From Paramecium tetraurelia (taxonomy: Eukaryota; Ciliophora; Oligohymenophorea; Peniculida; Parameciidae): DNA of 64,000 bases. The notes under the pieces were generated by a model, which was not told the origin of the DNA, ran no database searches, and saw only the letters and a list, made by a program, of their open reading frames with translations. The position numbers were made by a program, and so were the translations under genes. Location: NCBI RefSeq assembly GCF_000165425.1, contig NW_001799100.1:372001-436000 (forward strand), read 5' to 3'. The first letter of the stretch is position 1. The number at the start of each line of letters is the position of its first letter. Of the stretch, positions 1 through 14,166 are shown one piece after another.

Positions 1-1250
1 TTACATCCTCCTGATGCAATTAGAAAGTTTTGACATGGACTAATTAGTATTCTATAGAGTGTCATACCTTATTTAGGACATATGAATTGTTTATTTTTAG
101 AATTCATACTCTTACTTGAAATAGACATAATAGAATTATCACCAAACAGAACCACAAATTCATCTTTCTTATCTGCTACACACACATATTTTAAGTTTAG
201 AAAAGGCAAAGGAGCAATTGGTTTAAATTCTAAATAACATTTGCTATATTTCCATAGTTTGATTTCATTAGGATGCACAGTAATCAAGTTTTCAGCATTT
301 AAAGGTAAGATTTATAAGATCTTAGGAGTTTATGTTGGATCATCTTCATTTGTTGCTAAATCAACTTCGACCAAGACGATGTTATGAGTAGAAGAATTAG
401 GTCGAATACTCATTTTACTGTGTGATAACATACGTTTTGAAAAACGCTTCAAAGCACCAGCCAGTTTATTCATATTTCTTTCCCAGAGACCACCTGTCAA
501 TCTCAATGCCTTTATTTCCTCTTATTATTATGTTTATAAAGATTAATTCTGTTGTAGTTTTTATCTTTCTCTTTCATCTGCTAAAAAGAATTAATCCACA
601 ATTTCACTAATCTACCTTTGTAATTCCTTTCTTTCTCTTTCTTCATTATATTATAGTGCCATTTATTAATCTACTTCATCTTTAACCAAAAATTCTTAAT
701 GATGTTATTTAAATTAATCTAAATTCTGATGTCTCACTAGTTTAAGTAGTCTTATCATTTTATCAAATGCCTCCTTTCTCGAGGTGGAACTCAACTTAAT
801 CTTAATTTTCTATTCAGTTGTGTCTTCAATAGATCTACACTCTTTTTCAACCTTTTTCAATTATTTGATTATGTATTTCATATATTTCATTCTCTTTTTC
901 CTTTGTTCACTTTTCAATACTGAAATTTCATGAGTTGTAGTTTATTGTACTCCATGTCTACGCTTAATCTTTTCTCTTATGTGATTAATATACCAATCTA
1001 AACTATCAGTTTTATGATTTGGATGAACAAAGTGTGCACACTCCTGGCAGCATAACTTTTATAGAATTCTGCATTCATTTTCATGACACACTACATCTAA
1101 TTTGCATTCCCTATTATTTTCATGTGGAAATGGTCTTGGCCTTATGTAATTGATTGACTTTGTTTAGCCATCATTCTAATCCTCATCATCTTATTATAGT
1201 AATCCAGCATTTTAATTATTAATATAATCCTGTTCATAAGCTTTTCTCAT
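1..1250 (-). CDS. B-box zinc finger / coiled-coil protein with propeller-like C-terminus (partial)
   Basis: The gene runs off the left edge, so its C-terminus is missing. The start is ATG at 1248-1250, reading M-R-K-A-Y-E-Q, followed by an acidic, Q-rich lead. A Cys/His cluster follows at about 860-1110 on the window (CKLDVVCH, CCQECAHFVHPNHKTDS), with the spacing of a B-box zinc finger. Next comes a long charged coiled coil (ERERKELQRQISE and similar). The last visible part (TVHPNEIKLWKYSK, VVLFGDNS) has short beta-strand units ending in W or Y, as in a WD40-like propeller. No intron is needed in the visible part. B-box plus coiled coil plus propeller proteins are a large ciliate family of mostly unknown role; some B-box proteins are ubiquitin ligases, but no RING is seen here. 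Domain calls are by eye. Confidence 0.75.
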
Positions 1251-1409
1251 TATTCTAATCTATTTATTTTAATTCTCAAATATGTTATTATGTACTTCCT
1301 AACAAATATTAACAAATTAATTTAATGATTTTTGTTTGTATTATAAAATGCTGTAAATAAAATATTTATATAAAACATAATTTCAATAGCAATCAGTGAT
1401 ATATATTTT

Positions 1410-2909
1410 TCATATCTTCTATTATTTTTTCAACTCCTCATCGCTATCAAGATCAATTATTTTATTTTTTTCAGTATACTGCAATAAGGATTCTATCAGA
1501 ACCTTAATTGAATATAATATTTCATTTTTATCTGTCTTCTCTACAGGTTTATTGGATTTCTCTTGGCATATACTCAGAATCATAAGTAAACTATTGCTAG
1601 TTTATTTTGACTCCTCAAATATTGTTTTTAAATCAACCAAATACTTTGAACGCTCCTAATATACTAATTCAAGCATTTTCTAAATTATCTCAGCTTCACA
1701 ATATGCTGTCTGGTTTAGGACTGATGTTCTACAGAAATTGTTTAATTAAGTGAAACTAGTTACACTATAAAGGTCAATAAGGGGTTTTTAAATGAACTAA
1801 AAATATTTCCTTAATAATGTATCAGAAGTATCAAATTTAAGGTTTCCATTTCTTAATTTTATCAAATTTATTATTTACGGAAATCCTGTTTTATCCTTTA
1901 TCATTTTGGCTATTACTTCCTTCAACACTATGACTATATTAACCTTATGATTTCTATTTTATTATCTTCTCTCAGTCATTTATTATGAAGTCTCTAATAA
2001 TTAATTGAACAGAGCTTTCAATCGATTGATTTAAGGAGAACTTTAAATTTTTGATGTTTATGTCAGCAAATTCCTGATTTGACTTTAATTGACTTCAATT
2101 CCTTTCATTACTAGAACGGATAATGTTGAATCAATTAAATCTTATTCAGGTATCTCTAAATATTGTTTGTAATATTGTAATTTTAATTCTAAAAGACCTT
2201 GTTCTGCTAATGATACATTATTGTATCCCAATTCTTCAGCCACCTTCTTTACTTACACAATTGACAATATGGTTCTTTCTAGATTTTAATCTATTCTTAA
2301 TTTCATCTGGTCTCCTGTCAAATATAAACAATTAATGAAACAAGGTAAGGGAATCTGCTCCTGATTACAAACAGCAATTAAAATGAATATAATTCTCTCG
2401 TTGTGCTATAACAAATAGATTAATGTTGGAGGCTGATTAATTTGATAGAGTTTAGTTGATATTGGATGCTAAATTTATTAATCTAGCAAATGTTTGAGAT
2501 GCTCAATATTGACTCTGGTTTTAATTCTTTTCACTACTTCATATATGATATCTTATAAAGTGTACAAGTCATCAGTGTGACTATCAGTAATATGACTAAG
2601 TTCATCAAGGTGTGCTTATGAAAATTCGATAGTATACTCATTATTGATAATTTGGATGAAATTCACAAATTTAGGAAAGGACTTGTCATATTTAATGATA
2701 GCTAATAGTTTGCCTTTTATCTTTTATTCAATGACCATCTGTTCTTTCACAAACTAATCTAATTATTTGAGTATCAATCCAAATTTAATAATGTTCTTTC
2801 TGTCAGGAATATTACCCTCAATCTATTTGACTGATAAAAATTCATTGATGATAGGATCCTGCATTATATCACTCATTTGTTTAAAGATGTGTTTGTAGGT
2901 TGAATACAT
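1410..2909 (-). CDS. hypothetical helical protein
   Basis: The frame opens with ATG at 2907-2909 (M-Y-S-T-Y-K-H-I-F-K-Q-M-S) and closes with TGA at 1410-1412 after an acidic tail (IDLDSDEELKKQQKI). I read the first roughly 110 codons and the last roughly 80; both are amphipathic and helix-rich, with many K, I, L, E and Q. The middle was not followed codon by codon, so one or more short introns are possible. No catalytic motif, membrane segment or known domain was recognised. It lies 160 bp upstream of the B-box gene and 131 bp downstream of the RCC1 gene, all on the same strand. Confidence 0.6.
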
Positions 2910-3040
2910 TTAATAATTAAAAATTGAATTGGATCAGAGATGCCTAAATATTTTGGTCTTATTTTCTTGTTTTTATTTATATTCAATTAATAAAATATTA
3001 TTTAAAACATATCTCATTATTTTGATCAAATACATAATAA

Positions 3041-5751
3041 TCATTTCTTTTTAGGTTGTGTTTTTTTTAATTTCTTAATTTCCTCGTCTTCCAACTTGGA
3101 TTTCTACTATTCATTCAAAGATTTATCAAATGCCATATATTTAAATACTTTTCCAGAATGACTAAATGAGGTGCCATTAAATGTGATTTCTACGCCAACA
3201 TCATGGATTCCTGTAGGTAACTCTAATTCCGGAATTTACACCACTAATTTGCTTTTATTTTTGAATATAGCCTTATAATAAATGAGTATTTTGTACCTTT
3301 TAATTAACAGCCATGTTGCCATTAAAAATGAATTAAACTAAAAGAGATTCAGTATTGGCTAAATTTTCTCCATAGACACTCAAATATTGGCCAGTCTTCT
3401 TGAAGAAGTAATTGATTTCTTATTCTTCAGTCTCCAACTATTTCTAAACTTCATCTTTCTTCTTTTATAAATCAGCTCCTTATAAATCCTTTAAGTGGTC
3501 GATCTCCTATTCCTCTTAATGAATTAATTATTTCTTCTGTTCCTCTGGTAATTTTTCATCAACAAGAAAAGGACCCAGACGCAAGACTTCTGGATCAATA
3601 TAGTAAAATGTTCCAATAGGTATCCATTCAATACCAGAAAGTGTTAATAAAGCAGTGACTCCATTTGCTTTAACAGCATTAAGCAATTCTGGAGTAGGTT
3701 GTTATCCACCTAAGAGCCATGATAAAGGAGGGGCAACAAAGGAATAAAATCTATCCTGCTTATCCCACATGATTTCAATTAGTCTTTCTCCAAATAGTGT
3801 CTTAAAGATCACTCTTTTATTGGTAGTATCAAAAAAGCCATCTCCAATTATTTTAACAGAAGCTCCTCCTTCAGACATAACATTATCTGGTTGCAATTCC
3901 TTTATTTAAATATCATAAAATCTAAAGACCATAGGGTTACCAGTAAATTATTATCCATTGATACTTACATCAACATTAAAATTAAGACTGTCTGTTTGTA
4001 ATTAACTTACATTAGGAATGGTACATGAGATCTTTCCTTTTTCATAAAAGCCTTCAACACACATCCAATTTTCTTTATCTAACTCAGGATCATTGATACT
4101 GAGATCTAGAGGATTCAATGGTTTGTTAGTGCTTTGTTTCATAGCAGATTTATCTTCCTTCTTCTTATTTCTGGGTTAGAATCCAATATTTAAATGTTTC
4201 ATATAAGAGGCAGTCAAATCATCTATATTGATATTGATAATGAGTGTTGTTCCACCTTGAATGGATGCACATTTAGGATAGAGTGAAGAGATAACAATTT
4301 TGGATGAATACACTAGGAACTTCTACTCACATTCAACATACACATTACCATCAAGAGTGACTTCGACTACACATTCAACTGGATATTTATCAAGATGCTC
4401 TTCAAAATTTGGAGTTGTACATCTGAAACTGTCAGTTAACGAATCATATTCACATCCAACTTCAGTATATTAATCTCCTAATTTGAATCTTGCACTTTAT
4501 CTGCCAGTATCACAGAACCCTGTACCAATCAAACTAATAATGGTGCCTCCAGTAGAAGGTCCATGATTAGGTTTCATAGAAATTGTTCTTAAGGAAGCAA
4601 AGAAGGCTGCAGCTTATCCATTTGCATACATGTTAGTGAATTTGCGATCTTCCAATACTATTTTTCTTGGTAAATCTACTAATTTATCGTTTTGATGGCC
4701 AAGATTACCTCCACCCCAACTCCAAAGTCCTCCTTTTTGATCAATAGCATATGTAGTATAATATCCACACATAACCTTACTAAATCCAGGCAATTAAATT
4801 CCACTAATATCTTGCATTAATCTTTTAGGATAGTAACTACTCTTCTTATCCTTATCTCCATTTCCCAATTGTCCTCTTTGGTTGAATCCCCAAGTGTATA
4901 ATTCCCCTGTCGATGTAACAGCTGCAGAATGTCCGTATCCTCCTGATATCGAAACCACTTAAAAGGATGTCTCTTAAGGCAGGAACTTTCCTACTCTTAA
5001 TTCACTCTGATTCATAGGCTTTTCAAGTAGAAAGTCTATTCTAGATGGCAATTGTTCTGAAACCTTTCTTCCTGTTCCCAATTAACCAAATCTAGCCTCT
5101 CCCCAACCATACAATGCTCCTTATTAATCTACAGCCAGTGAATGATAGGCCCCACATGCAATCAATTAAATTCTGTTCTTATAAAAGTAACTTAAAAACA
5201 TGGGAGATGCTGCTGTTTCAACATCCTTTCTAATTCCTAATTATCCTTCAAACCCTCTTCCCCAAGCAAATATATCGCCATTGCTTAATGCTAAAGTATG
5301 ATACTCACCACATGCAATTGTATCGACTTTTGAAATTCGTATGATCTTTTTTGGTATTGATAACTCTATTATTCCTCCATGTCCCAATGCTCCGTATTCT
5401 CCGTAACCATAACTGTATATATCTCCTTAGTCACTCAAGAAAACTGTGTGTTTTTTTCCTGTCACTATCGTTTTGATTGATCCCTTGAAATCGAATGATT
5501 ATAAATTGTTTGAATCTTGTGAAAATGTCTAGTCGTACTCATCATGTTCAGGAGAGTGCAATGTCGAAATTATTCTACTATTAATTATAGGCTTACCCTT
5601 GATTATCTAATCCTTCCTCGATTACAAATAATTTCCTACAACCACCGCAAAGACTGCTAATCAGTTTCCCCTTAAATAGTTTCAAGTTTTCCAAACCTCC
5701 TTGAACATCGTCGGTTGTCAAAAACACTTCTCCGAAGGTAGGAAGTTGCAT
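3041..5751 (-). CDS. RCC1-repeat protein with IPT/TIG domains
   Basis: The start is ATG at 5749-5751 ([11 protein letters not shown]) and the stop is TGA at 3041-3043, giving about 885 residues after removing short introns (one about 22 nt long near 5575-5596 and probably one near 3272-3296). The N-terminal half has repeated RCC1 blades with the usual glycine pattern: [76 protein letters not shown]. These predict a seven-bladed propeller. The C-terminal half has immunoglobulin-like IPT/TIG sheets, seen as [29 protein letters not shown] and [17 protein letters not shown], then a lysine-rich tail. RCC1-plus-IPT or filamin proteins are common in ciliates; some RCC1 proteins are guanine nucleotide exchange factors, but the role here is unknown. 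Confidence 0.88.
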
Positions 5752-5768
5752 TAAATAATTTTAATTAA
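5752..5768. promoter_or_regulatory. 17-bp divergent intergenic spacer
   Basis: These 17 A/T bases separate the ATG codons of the minus-strand RCC1 gene (5751) and the plus-strand STAND gene (5769). Both promoters and 5' UTRs must lie here or inside coding sequence. If the STAND gene starts at the later in-frame ATG at 5817, the gap widens to about 65 bp. Confidence 0.5.
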
Positions 5769-8700
5769 ATGTTAAGAGGAGGAGGAGCATGTGCCAATAC
5801 ACGTCCCTAATAGTCAATGCAAATGAGTACTCTACTCATTTCCAACTAGTTCGAGAGCATACTCTCAAGTAATATATAGTACATCTCAAAAAATGCAGAG
5901 GATACATAAAACAATTATAAAGAATTGCATTCCAGTCTTTAAGCATTATTATCACTTGATTATGAATTAAACAATCTAATAAAGTCCTAAAATTAGCTTA
6001 ATAAACAAATTGCTAATCTAGAGAAAAGTCTGTAGTCTATTTTGGAATCGTGCCTTTAACTCAAAAATCCTTAACTTCGATATTATGCCGTGAAATTTGC
6101 CGAAAAACTTTCTAGAACTATATTTTGGCATTACTGTTCAGCAAAATCGATAAAAGATGGCATGCAACAAAACTATATCAATACTTTTAATAAAATTGAA
6201 GTACTCAACAACAGCGAAGAAGGATTTTACAAAAATTTAACTGAATATGAAATCACTATATCCAAAATGATTTTTACGATATTGCCAAACGATTTTCAAG
6301 AGGGGCTGGAAGTCATCGCTCTATTTGCTAGCATCAACCAAGTTCTAATGAATGCCCTCCCGAAAACAATGAGAGAAACAATCAAGGGGGGTATTGTCCA
6401 ATCAATCAGAGACGCAACCAAAGTTTAATATCGTAAGATCTACAAATAAATCTTTAATATTGACATCATGAAATGGTGGGTCCTCACTGACCTCAAATCA
6501 ACTACGCATACAATCAAAGAGATCATTAGTGAATTGCAAGAATTCCACAAGGAACTGTCTAAATCCGATTACTATGTGTAATAAGCTTGGATCATAGCCA
6601 TCAGTGAAATTGTATCTTATACCCCGAGTCTTTCAGAAGACTAATTGTCAATAGAACAACCAGATATACAAGTATTGCTTGATATCTTTTGTTTAAATAA
6701 AGTCAAGGAGGAATACAGAATTAGCATTAACTAAGCAAAACTTAAATGCACCCAGTGTCAGGGACTCTATGAGAAACTGCCTACATTGACTGTATTGTAG
6801 TAGATTCAAGAATAGATCATTTCGAGAGAACGGTTCTTTAACATACTGTATGATAACAAAGAGGAAATTAAGGAGTAATAGAAATAGGAGACAAGTGTTA
6901 AAACCATTTTCGAATATTTATTCACCTTGTTTATTGATTGCGATATTGAAATCAATATTGATCTAATACGAAAAGTAAATTAATAATATATTGAAATTAA
7001 TGAAAACATTTAATTAATTAAACAAATAAGTTTAAATAAATGGATCAGGATGTTAGAATCTAAATAATACTCAGATCCAGTTGTTTTTGGCGAGTTTGAA
7101 TAAAAATAAAAATAAATTAAGCATTTAATTAACAAAGTGAAAGGAATCTAAAGATTTCTTATTTAATTGGATTTCATATTCTCTCAATGGAATCTATTAG
7201 AATAAATTGCAGAATCTGATTAAAAGTAAGAAACTCAATTGGCAGTATTCCTAGAAAACAAGCAAAATCAATTGAATTGCCAATAAATAAGTTAAATGAA
7301 TTTGGAGAATTTGAAAGAACTGCTCTTATTAAATATCAATTTTGATGTCTATTTTGCAATACTGACCGAATTTGTTGAAAGACAATATACAGCTGTATAT
7401 CAAGTTGTTTAAAGCACTTAGTCTACTGATCCAGTATTATAACTATATAAGCAATATAAAGATGTGCAAGACATCGTTTAATCAAGTTTTCGTAAAGTAA
7501 ATGAAAAAATTTTATAATTTAAAGAAATATTTTAACATATTTCTGAGAAGTTGAAACAAATTGAATACAATTGCATTTTGAAGTTTTATCATGTCTCATT
7601 GAAATTGTAACATCTGGATCTACCCAATCAGTAATTCGAATTCAGAAACCAAGATCATTAAACACTGTTCTTTATACAAAATTATGAAAAACAGATTTTG
7701 AAAACCTAAATGATTGAATTGCACAAGGAATTTAAAGAATTTGTAGCCAGCAGTCAATTTTAGGATTATGATTAAGCCAAGATCTATCTATAAACGATTT
7801 AATAAATATGCAAGTTTATGGAAAGTTTATTGCATTAGAACAAAAAACTATTCTAGCATTTACATAATTTTAAATAATCCTTATAAATCGAGTCTGCTCA
7901 TGGAAAGTTTAATGATTTACTTAATTTATGGACTATGATCTTGCAAACAACAACCGAACTTGATTCATAATAATTTGATTAAGCAGTCTTCCTTGTCAAA
8001 TTTGATTAATTGTAACAAAAGTAGGAGTAAATAATAAAACTCAATCAATAGATAAGATGGCCTTTCAATTAGTATTTGTCATAATACTTCAAAATGCTTA
8101 CTCAATTAGATACTATTTTCTAAGAATTGAAAACATTTAAGACTTATGATTCCACTGCTGATCCAAATACATAAAATAGGTATGATAGCCTGAGATTGAA
8201 TCTTAAATAAATATGCCAAAGTCAAATTCAAAGAATTAAATCAACTCTCGAATAGTACAATCAAGGAGTTGATCAATTACAAAATAAATTAGATAATCAA
8301 AGTCATTTATCGATCGAGGAACTGTTATCCTAATTAGTCAATATGCAAGAGGCTTTAGATGAAACTTTGAATTTGATTTAAACAAGACTGACTCAACCCT
8401 AATCCTAATAAAATGTTGGATCTTTAAACTTAATTCAAAATCAAAGATTAACAGATTTCGAAAATCTATATAATTATAAAATAAATACAGATTCTATCTA
8501 AGTGGCATCATATATAAAATTTAATTATAATTTCATAGAATAGAATGCAATTATGGAATCACTAAGATTAGATTTAAATGATGATATCAATCACCACGTC
8601 GTTTAATCAGGGATTGTCTCTGCACCCATTAGAATTGTAATGATTACCAATTTAATCAATATTTGGAATTGTTGTATAGGACAGGAAGAGTTTGATATAA

Positions 8701-11700
8701 TAAGTAAATTGATTTTGCAGATGCGACTAAATGAATCCAATCAAATGATTAAAAAAGAGATTAAGACCACTTATAAAAAAGAGTTTGGATATATTATTGA
8801 TAATATATTTCAAATCCTATTGCCAAGTGTTGAGGAGGATTTAAGATTGAAAATCAAAGAAAGGAATTAATTATCATTCTAAATTAAGTATGAGCCATCC
8901 TTTGAAAAATCATAGAACTTGAATGAAAAACTCAACAATCATACAAACTAAATTTCCACGATATTTACCAACTTGTAGGAATTAGAATAAGAATATAATT
9001 ATCGCATTCCCTTTTATGAGTAATTAATGAATGAATTCAAAAAAGCAGATTAAAGTACCTCTACTTTAGATGTCTCAGAGATCAAATTCTACTAAGGAAA
9101 GTAATTAACTGAGCTATTTCTATTGCGTATGGATTAGGTATCTAGAATGATCAAGATTTAATAAGTGAAAAATGCTTATGTCGAATTAGAATGTTAGAAG
9201 AAAAATGAGATTAAGAAATTGTTGTCCAAAAAGGATAATAAAAATGGTATTATTGATAAATTCTTAGAGGATTAACAATCATATTAGTTGTTGGTTTTAT
9301 AAGGGGAGGCTGGATCTGGTAAAAGCTTAGCCATTAGAATGATTGAGGAATCAGTTTGGAAGCGAAATGATGCCATTAAAATTATACCGATCATCATAAA
9401 GTTGTCAGAATTGAAGGATCCTATTCATAATGCAGTCACAGAGACTCTGAGATCTTTGAATTATAAATTTGACTTGGCTCAAATAGAACAATTATAAAAA
9501 GATGTGAATTCAAATAAAATGCAGATGTTGTTCATTTTTGAAGAATATGATAAACTCAGTCAAGATCAAATAGGAATCAATCTATTTAAGTCCAATAATC
9601 TCAATCAATGGAAAACACCATCTTTGTAGAAATCTCCTAAATATATTATTGCAACTAGAAGTGAATTATTCAAATATGCCAATCATCTAAGATGGATAGA
9701 TAGTAATGAAGTTGATTACAACTACTAAAATTATTGGAATCTTAAAATTATGCCATTTGATTTGGATTAAAAAAATTAATTTCTTATTAAATATTAAGAG
9801 TTAATTATTAGAAACACTGTTATAGATTTTTATTAGATAATGTGTGAATTTGAACATCAAGATCTATTGATTCAGAACTTCATATCCTTATGGAAAAAAA
9901 TTGATATCAATTTTAATGAATTAAGCATGGAAACTTCCTTAATATCACAACCAACAATAACCAAAATTATTAATGCTTTGAAACAAGAACCAAAAATTAA
10001 AAATGGCAATGAAGTTGCATTCCAACAATTATAAAAGGCTTTAGAATAATTAAAATCCTGTTATTATTATTAAAGGATGTTGGAATAATTAAACTTTTAA
10101 CAACCTATTGACAATCCCTAAATTTTGAATGTTTTTTATACAGCACTACCCAAATTATTGTAGAATATGTCAAATATTTAAAGAATAAAGAAGGAATATT
10201 ACGACATTTATTTTAATGATACATATGCTATCAATTGTGATATATCACTTTGTAATTCTCAGATCGAAAAAGATTGGAATCAATTAGTTAATAGTTCATT
10301 CTTTAGATTTTATAAAGCTGATGAACCAATCACTAAGATTTAAATACTTTTAGCACAAAATTTCGGTGAGGATTAACAATTTTAGAATAAAGTCTTAAGA
10401 ATCTTTGAGAAAATGAGTATCACTCATTATGACCTATATGAGCAATATCTAACGAATTTCTTTGATACTGCATTAATTCACATACAAATAAGTCAAAAGA
10501 GCATTGATTTGGAAGCATTTTAACAAGAATAATGGAACTTCTGTTTGAATTTGGCATAAAAGTTATCCTAACATGAGATTTTCACTATTCATTTTAATAG
10601 CAAGGGTTCTTTAATCAAAGTAGGAGGCTCTGTAACTGAATGGGAAGAGTACTTCAATGATGACGAATATGTTTAATAAAATACCAAATTTTCAAAAAAA
10701 TTACTAAGGAGTTCCATACCATTAAGAGAATAATTTTCAATTTATGCTTTTGAGAATAAAATTATCTAAGAATTCTTAGTAGCCAAGGCTGTAATCACTT
10801 AATTAGAAGCATTGGAAACCTAATCAATTGACGAAGTGATGGCAAATAGCATTTTAAAGTTTAAGACAATTTCTAATCAATTTTTTTAAGGAACAGTTAA
10901 CTTTTTAGTTTAAAAATGCAGAAACAGGTTTAGTCTTAAATAGTAACTAATCTCACTCGTTAGATCCTCAGCTTAAGGCTAATAATATAGCATATTAGCA
11001 TCCAACGCTCTTTATTTATTACAATGTATTGATGGAGTGATTAAAGGTCTAGATTTATAAGGTATTAGATTAAAAGATATCCCTATTGATAATTGTCATT
11101 TTTATAATTGTAATCTTCAAGGATCAGAGTGGACAAATATATCTGTTAACTCTCTAACATTAATGAAGAATAACATGAAAAACATGAAATGCTAAAATTT
11201 CAAATTGAACACTTATTCAATTAAAAACACAGTATCCAATCCTAAGTTCATAAGATAATTTAAATCTGGGAAGTCATTTCTGATTAATGAAAATGGTATT
11301 TAGAATTTAAAGGGTGGTACTATTATACAAGGCAAATTTGATATTTGTTCAATAGATGAAATTAAAAATAGATTTTATGTTAAAACAAGTTTATCAGTTT
11401 ATGTTTTGCATGAATAGAATGAACAGATAATAGCAGAAGAATTAAAAATTCCTAATGTTCATTCAATTTCAGAATTTGATTAATTTATAATGCTATTTTA
11501 ATTGAAGAGTGATGTTGATGCAACAATATTTGAGTTAAATGGAAATACTAATGAAATTAAATACTAAATCCCTATTGATTTAAGTGTTGTTAAACATTAC
11601 AATATCAAAAAGTACTTTTAAATGTATGGTAATCAGATTCTGTTTTAAACTAATGCTAAATAAGTCTCCAGTATGCATTATTAAATTGAAAATGATTAAT

Positions 11701-14105
11701 TGCAATTTGACAATTTGACTAATCATGTAACTATAAATGGTGATAATCAAATTGTTGCCATAAACTATTATAATAATTTGGATATCACAGTAATATCATT
11801 TAGTGATGTAGAGACAAACTAGATCTATGATATTATTTATGGATCAATAAATCAATTGATAGGTAGATTTATATTCCTTGAAAATTAAAAAAGTGAGTTC
11901 TTTTACTTGAAAAACAACAAATTATAATTAATAAACTAGGGAACATTTAAGATGATAAATGAATGTGAAATAAGTAATGTAAAATTATAACTTTTACATA
12001 ACTATTGTAATAAAATAGACGACACTGTATTGCTTTCTTTTATTGATTCAATTGTAATTCTGAGTCTTCGTCCATTTGAAGTCATTAAATTTATATAAGT
12101 TGATGCAATCGATTTATTAGTAAATTTATAAAAAAATCAATTGTAAATATTGACCAATTATGAAATTATAAATTATGATATTAAATACTTAGAAGACAGA
12201 CAAAACTAAATTAAGAATTTTAATTATTAGTTTGAGGAAATTGTATTTTCATAGAACTCTCCCAATTTCCTGGGTAGGATTAGATATACAAATGAGATTG
12301 TTTTGGCAACATTTCAAAATAAGGATTTTGAATTCAAAATTCTAACAAAATCAGAGAATCCTCGATTTTATTTGAGCAATGATTTGAACTCAGCTGTAAT
12401 ATGCGAGGAAGATTGCACAGTTTATTTTGATTTAAAAACTAATAAGTAAATAAGAATTGTAAATTTACAATATGAGAAAATTTTGTGGATTAAAGACAAT
12501 TCAAACTTATTTTATATTCAATCTGGATTTGTTGAGGAGTATAGAAATTCTGTTATTACTATAAAAAACAAAATTGTTAGTAAATAATCATACAGATCCA
12601 TCTAAAAGGTTTAGAGTACTGAAAATAAATTGTACATTACTACAACTACAAATGATACAATAGTCATTAATGAACAATTTGTGTAAGATTTTATTACATC
12701 AAAATAAATGATTAAGAAGTATAGAGAACATTATATAACTGAAAGTGATTTAAGATTTGAGAGCAAGGTTAGGAACACAATCACAATAAATTATTAGACC
12801 AATAACAAAATAAGAGATTTTTGGATGTTTTCTGAAACAATTTTGATCAAGGAATAGATTGATAACAGCGAGATGGGATTTTTAGTATTGTTGGATAAGT
12901 AAAACTATAAAGTAATAAGTGAAATATTGGTCTAGATAGATTTTATAGCTTATACAGCAGATGCAATCTAAATCATTTCTAATAGATTAATTTGGTTAAC
13001 ATATTCAGCCTTTGATTTATAATTATTGCAAACCAACATTTTGAATGTGAATACAATGTTCGTTGTATCAAATCATATAGATTAACTGATGATAATCTCC
13101 TAATATTCTGAAATAACTATTTGGAATACAATCACTTATGTAGCAGATTACTACTAAAAAAATGTGGAATTGATTTAATATGTTAAAATGATACCAGGAA
13201 ACAAGAATGAGTATTACATAGCGGATAGAGATGTCTTAAAATTATATATTTAAAATGAAGTTCGCTTTTCTATTTAATTGAGTAAGAAGAGAATTGATCT
13301 ACTCACAAATAAATACGGAGTGCATCATTATATTTATTAAGTAGAAGATGACAAGGTGATATTAAACTGCATGAGTGAAGATAATAAACTTATATACTGG
13401 AAGAAAATAGTTTTTGAATTAGATTCAATAAGAGAATAGATCGATTGCTATGATAATAAAGACAACAGACTAGTATTTTTTGGGGGGTCTAAAATTCAAT
13501 AAGTCTAACTGGATGCCTTTGATGATATTAAGGTTCTGGATATCCCAGCTAACTTTAAAGGAGTTCAAATTAAATACAACAGAGATTGTTCAACAATATA
13601 TTTTAGATCTAATGAAAAGATCTTGGTCATTGAAGCTATGACTATGAATCTAATTACTTAAGTTATTCTAATGGAAATCTTGCCTCAACCATTTGACTTT
13701 AATTGTTAATTGGAAATGTATTGCCAAAATCAGAATAATATTATAATCTAATAAGAGAAGAATGGTTATCATTATGTATATAACTATAATTAATAAGCTG
13801 CTTTTGGTTAATTGGATATAGTGACCATAGGTAATTATCATCATTTCATTGGTACGAATTCATATGGATTACTAATTGTTGATGGTCAGACTGGAATCAT
13901 TGAATTATTTATGCCTAAAATTGTTAACCCTAAAAATAACTTTGTGTCCTATATTAGATAACAACAATTCAATAAGTCAAACATAGTTCAATGCCAAATT
14001 TGCGACAATTTATTGGAAAATTGCCAGATCATTTCAAATAATGGGGAGAATATTAGTGAATTGTGGAAAAAGGGAGAATAGGTTGATTTATTGATATCAT
14101 TTTGA
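5769..14105 (+). CDS. giant STAND (NACHT-like) P-loop NTPase with pentapeptide-like and propeller-like C-terminus
   Basis: One uninterrupted frame of 2,778 codons runs from ATG 5769 to TGA 14103-14105, with no intron needed, which is unusual here. Residues 1-1150 are helical, Q-rich and charged, with no recognised domain. A Walker A (QGEAGSGKS) lies at about 1178-1186, a Walker-B-like strand (MLFIFEEYD) at about 1253-1261, and a sensor-type Arg (YIIATRSELF) near 1295; this order fits NACHT/STAND NTPases. A helical segment follows to about 1750, then a pentapeptide-like run (GLDLQGIRLKDIPID, CHFYNCNLQGSEW) at about 1755-1800. Residues 1830-2740 are short beta-strand repeats resembling divergent propeller blades. 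The tail carries CQICDNLLENC (Cys 2742, 2745, 2752), a possible zinc knuckle. STAND proteins are signal-gated switches; the ligand and effector here are unknown. Confidence 0.85.
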
Positions 14106-14166
14106 GGAAGTATTTATTTTATAACAGTAAAGTAATTAAATAAAATTTATTCATAAATAATAATAC

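Noticed and set aside
9900-10040. Short isolated ORFs inside 5.8-14.1 kb as separate small genes
   Set aside because: All share one frame and join into the single STAND frame when TAA and TAG are read as Gln.
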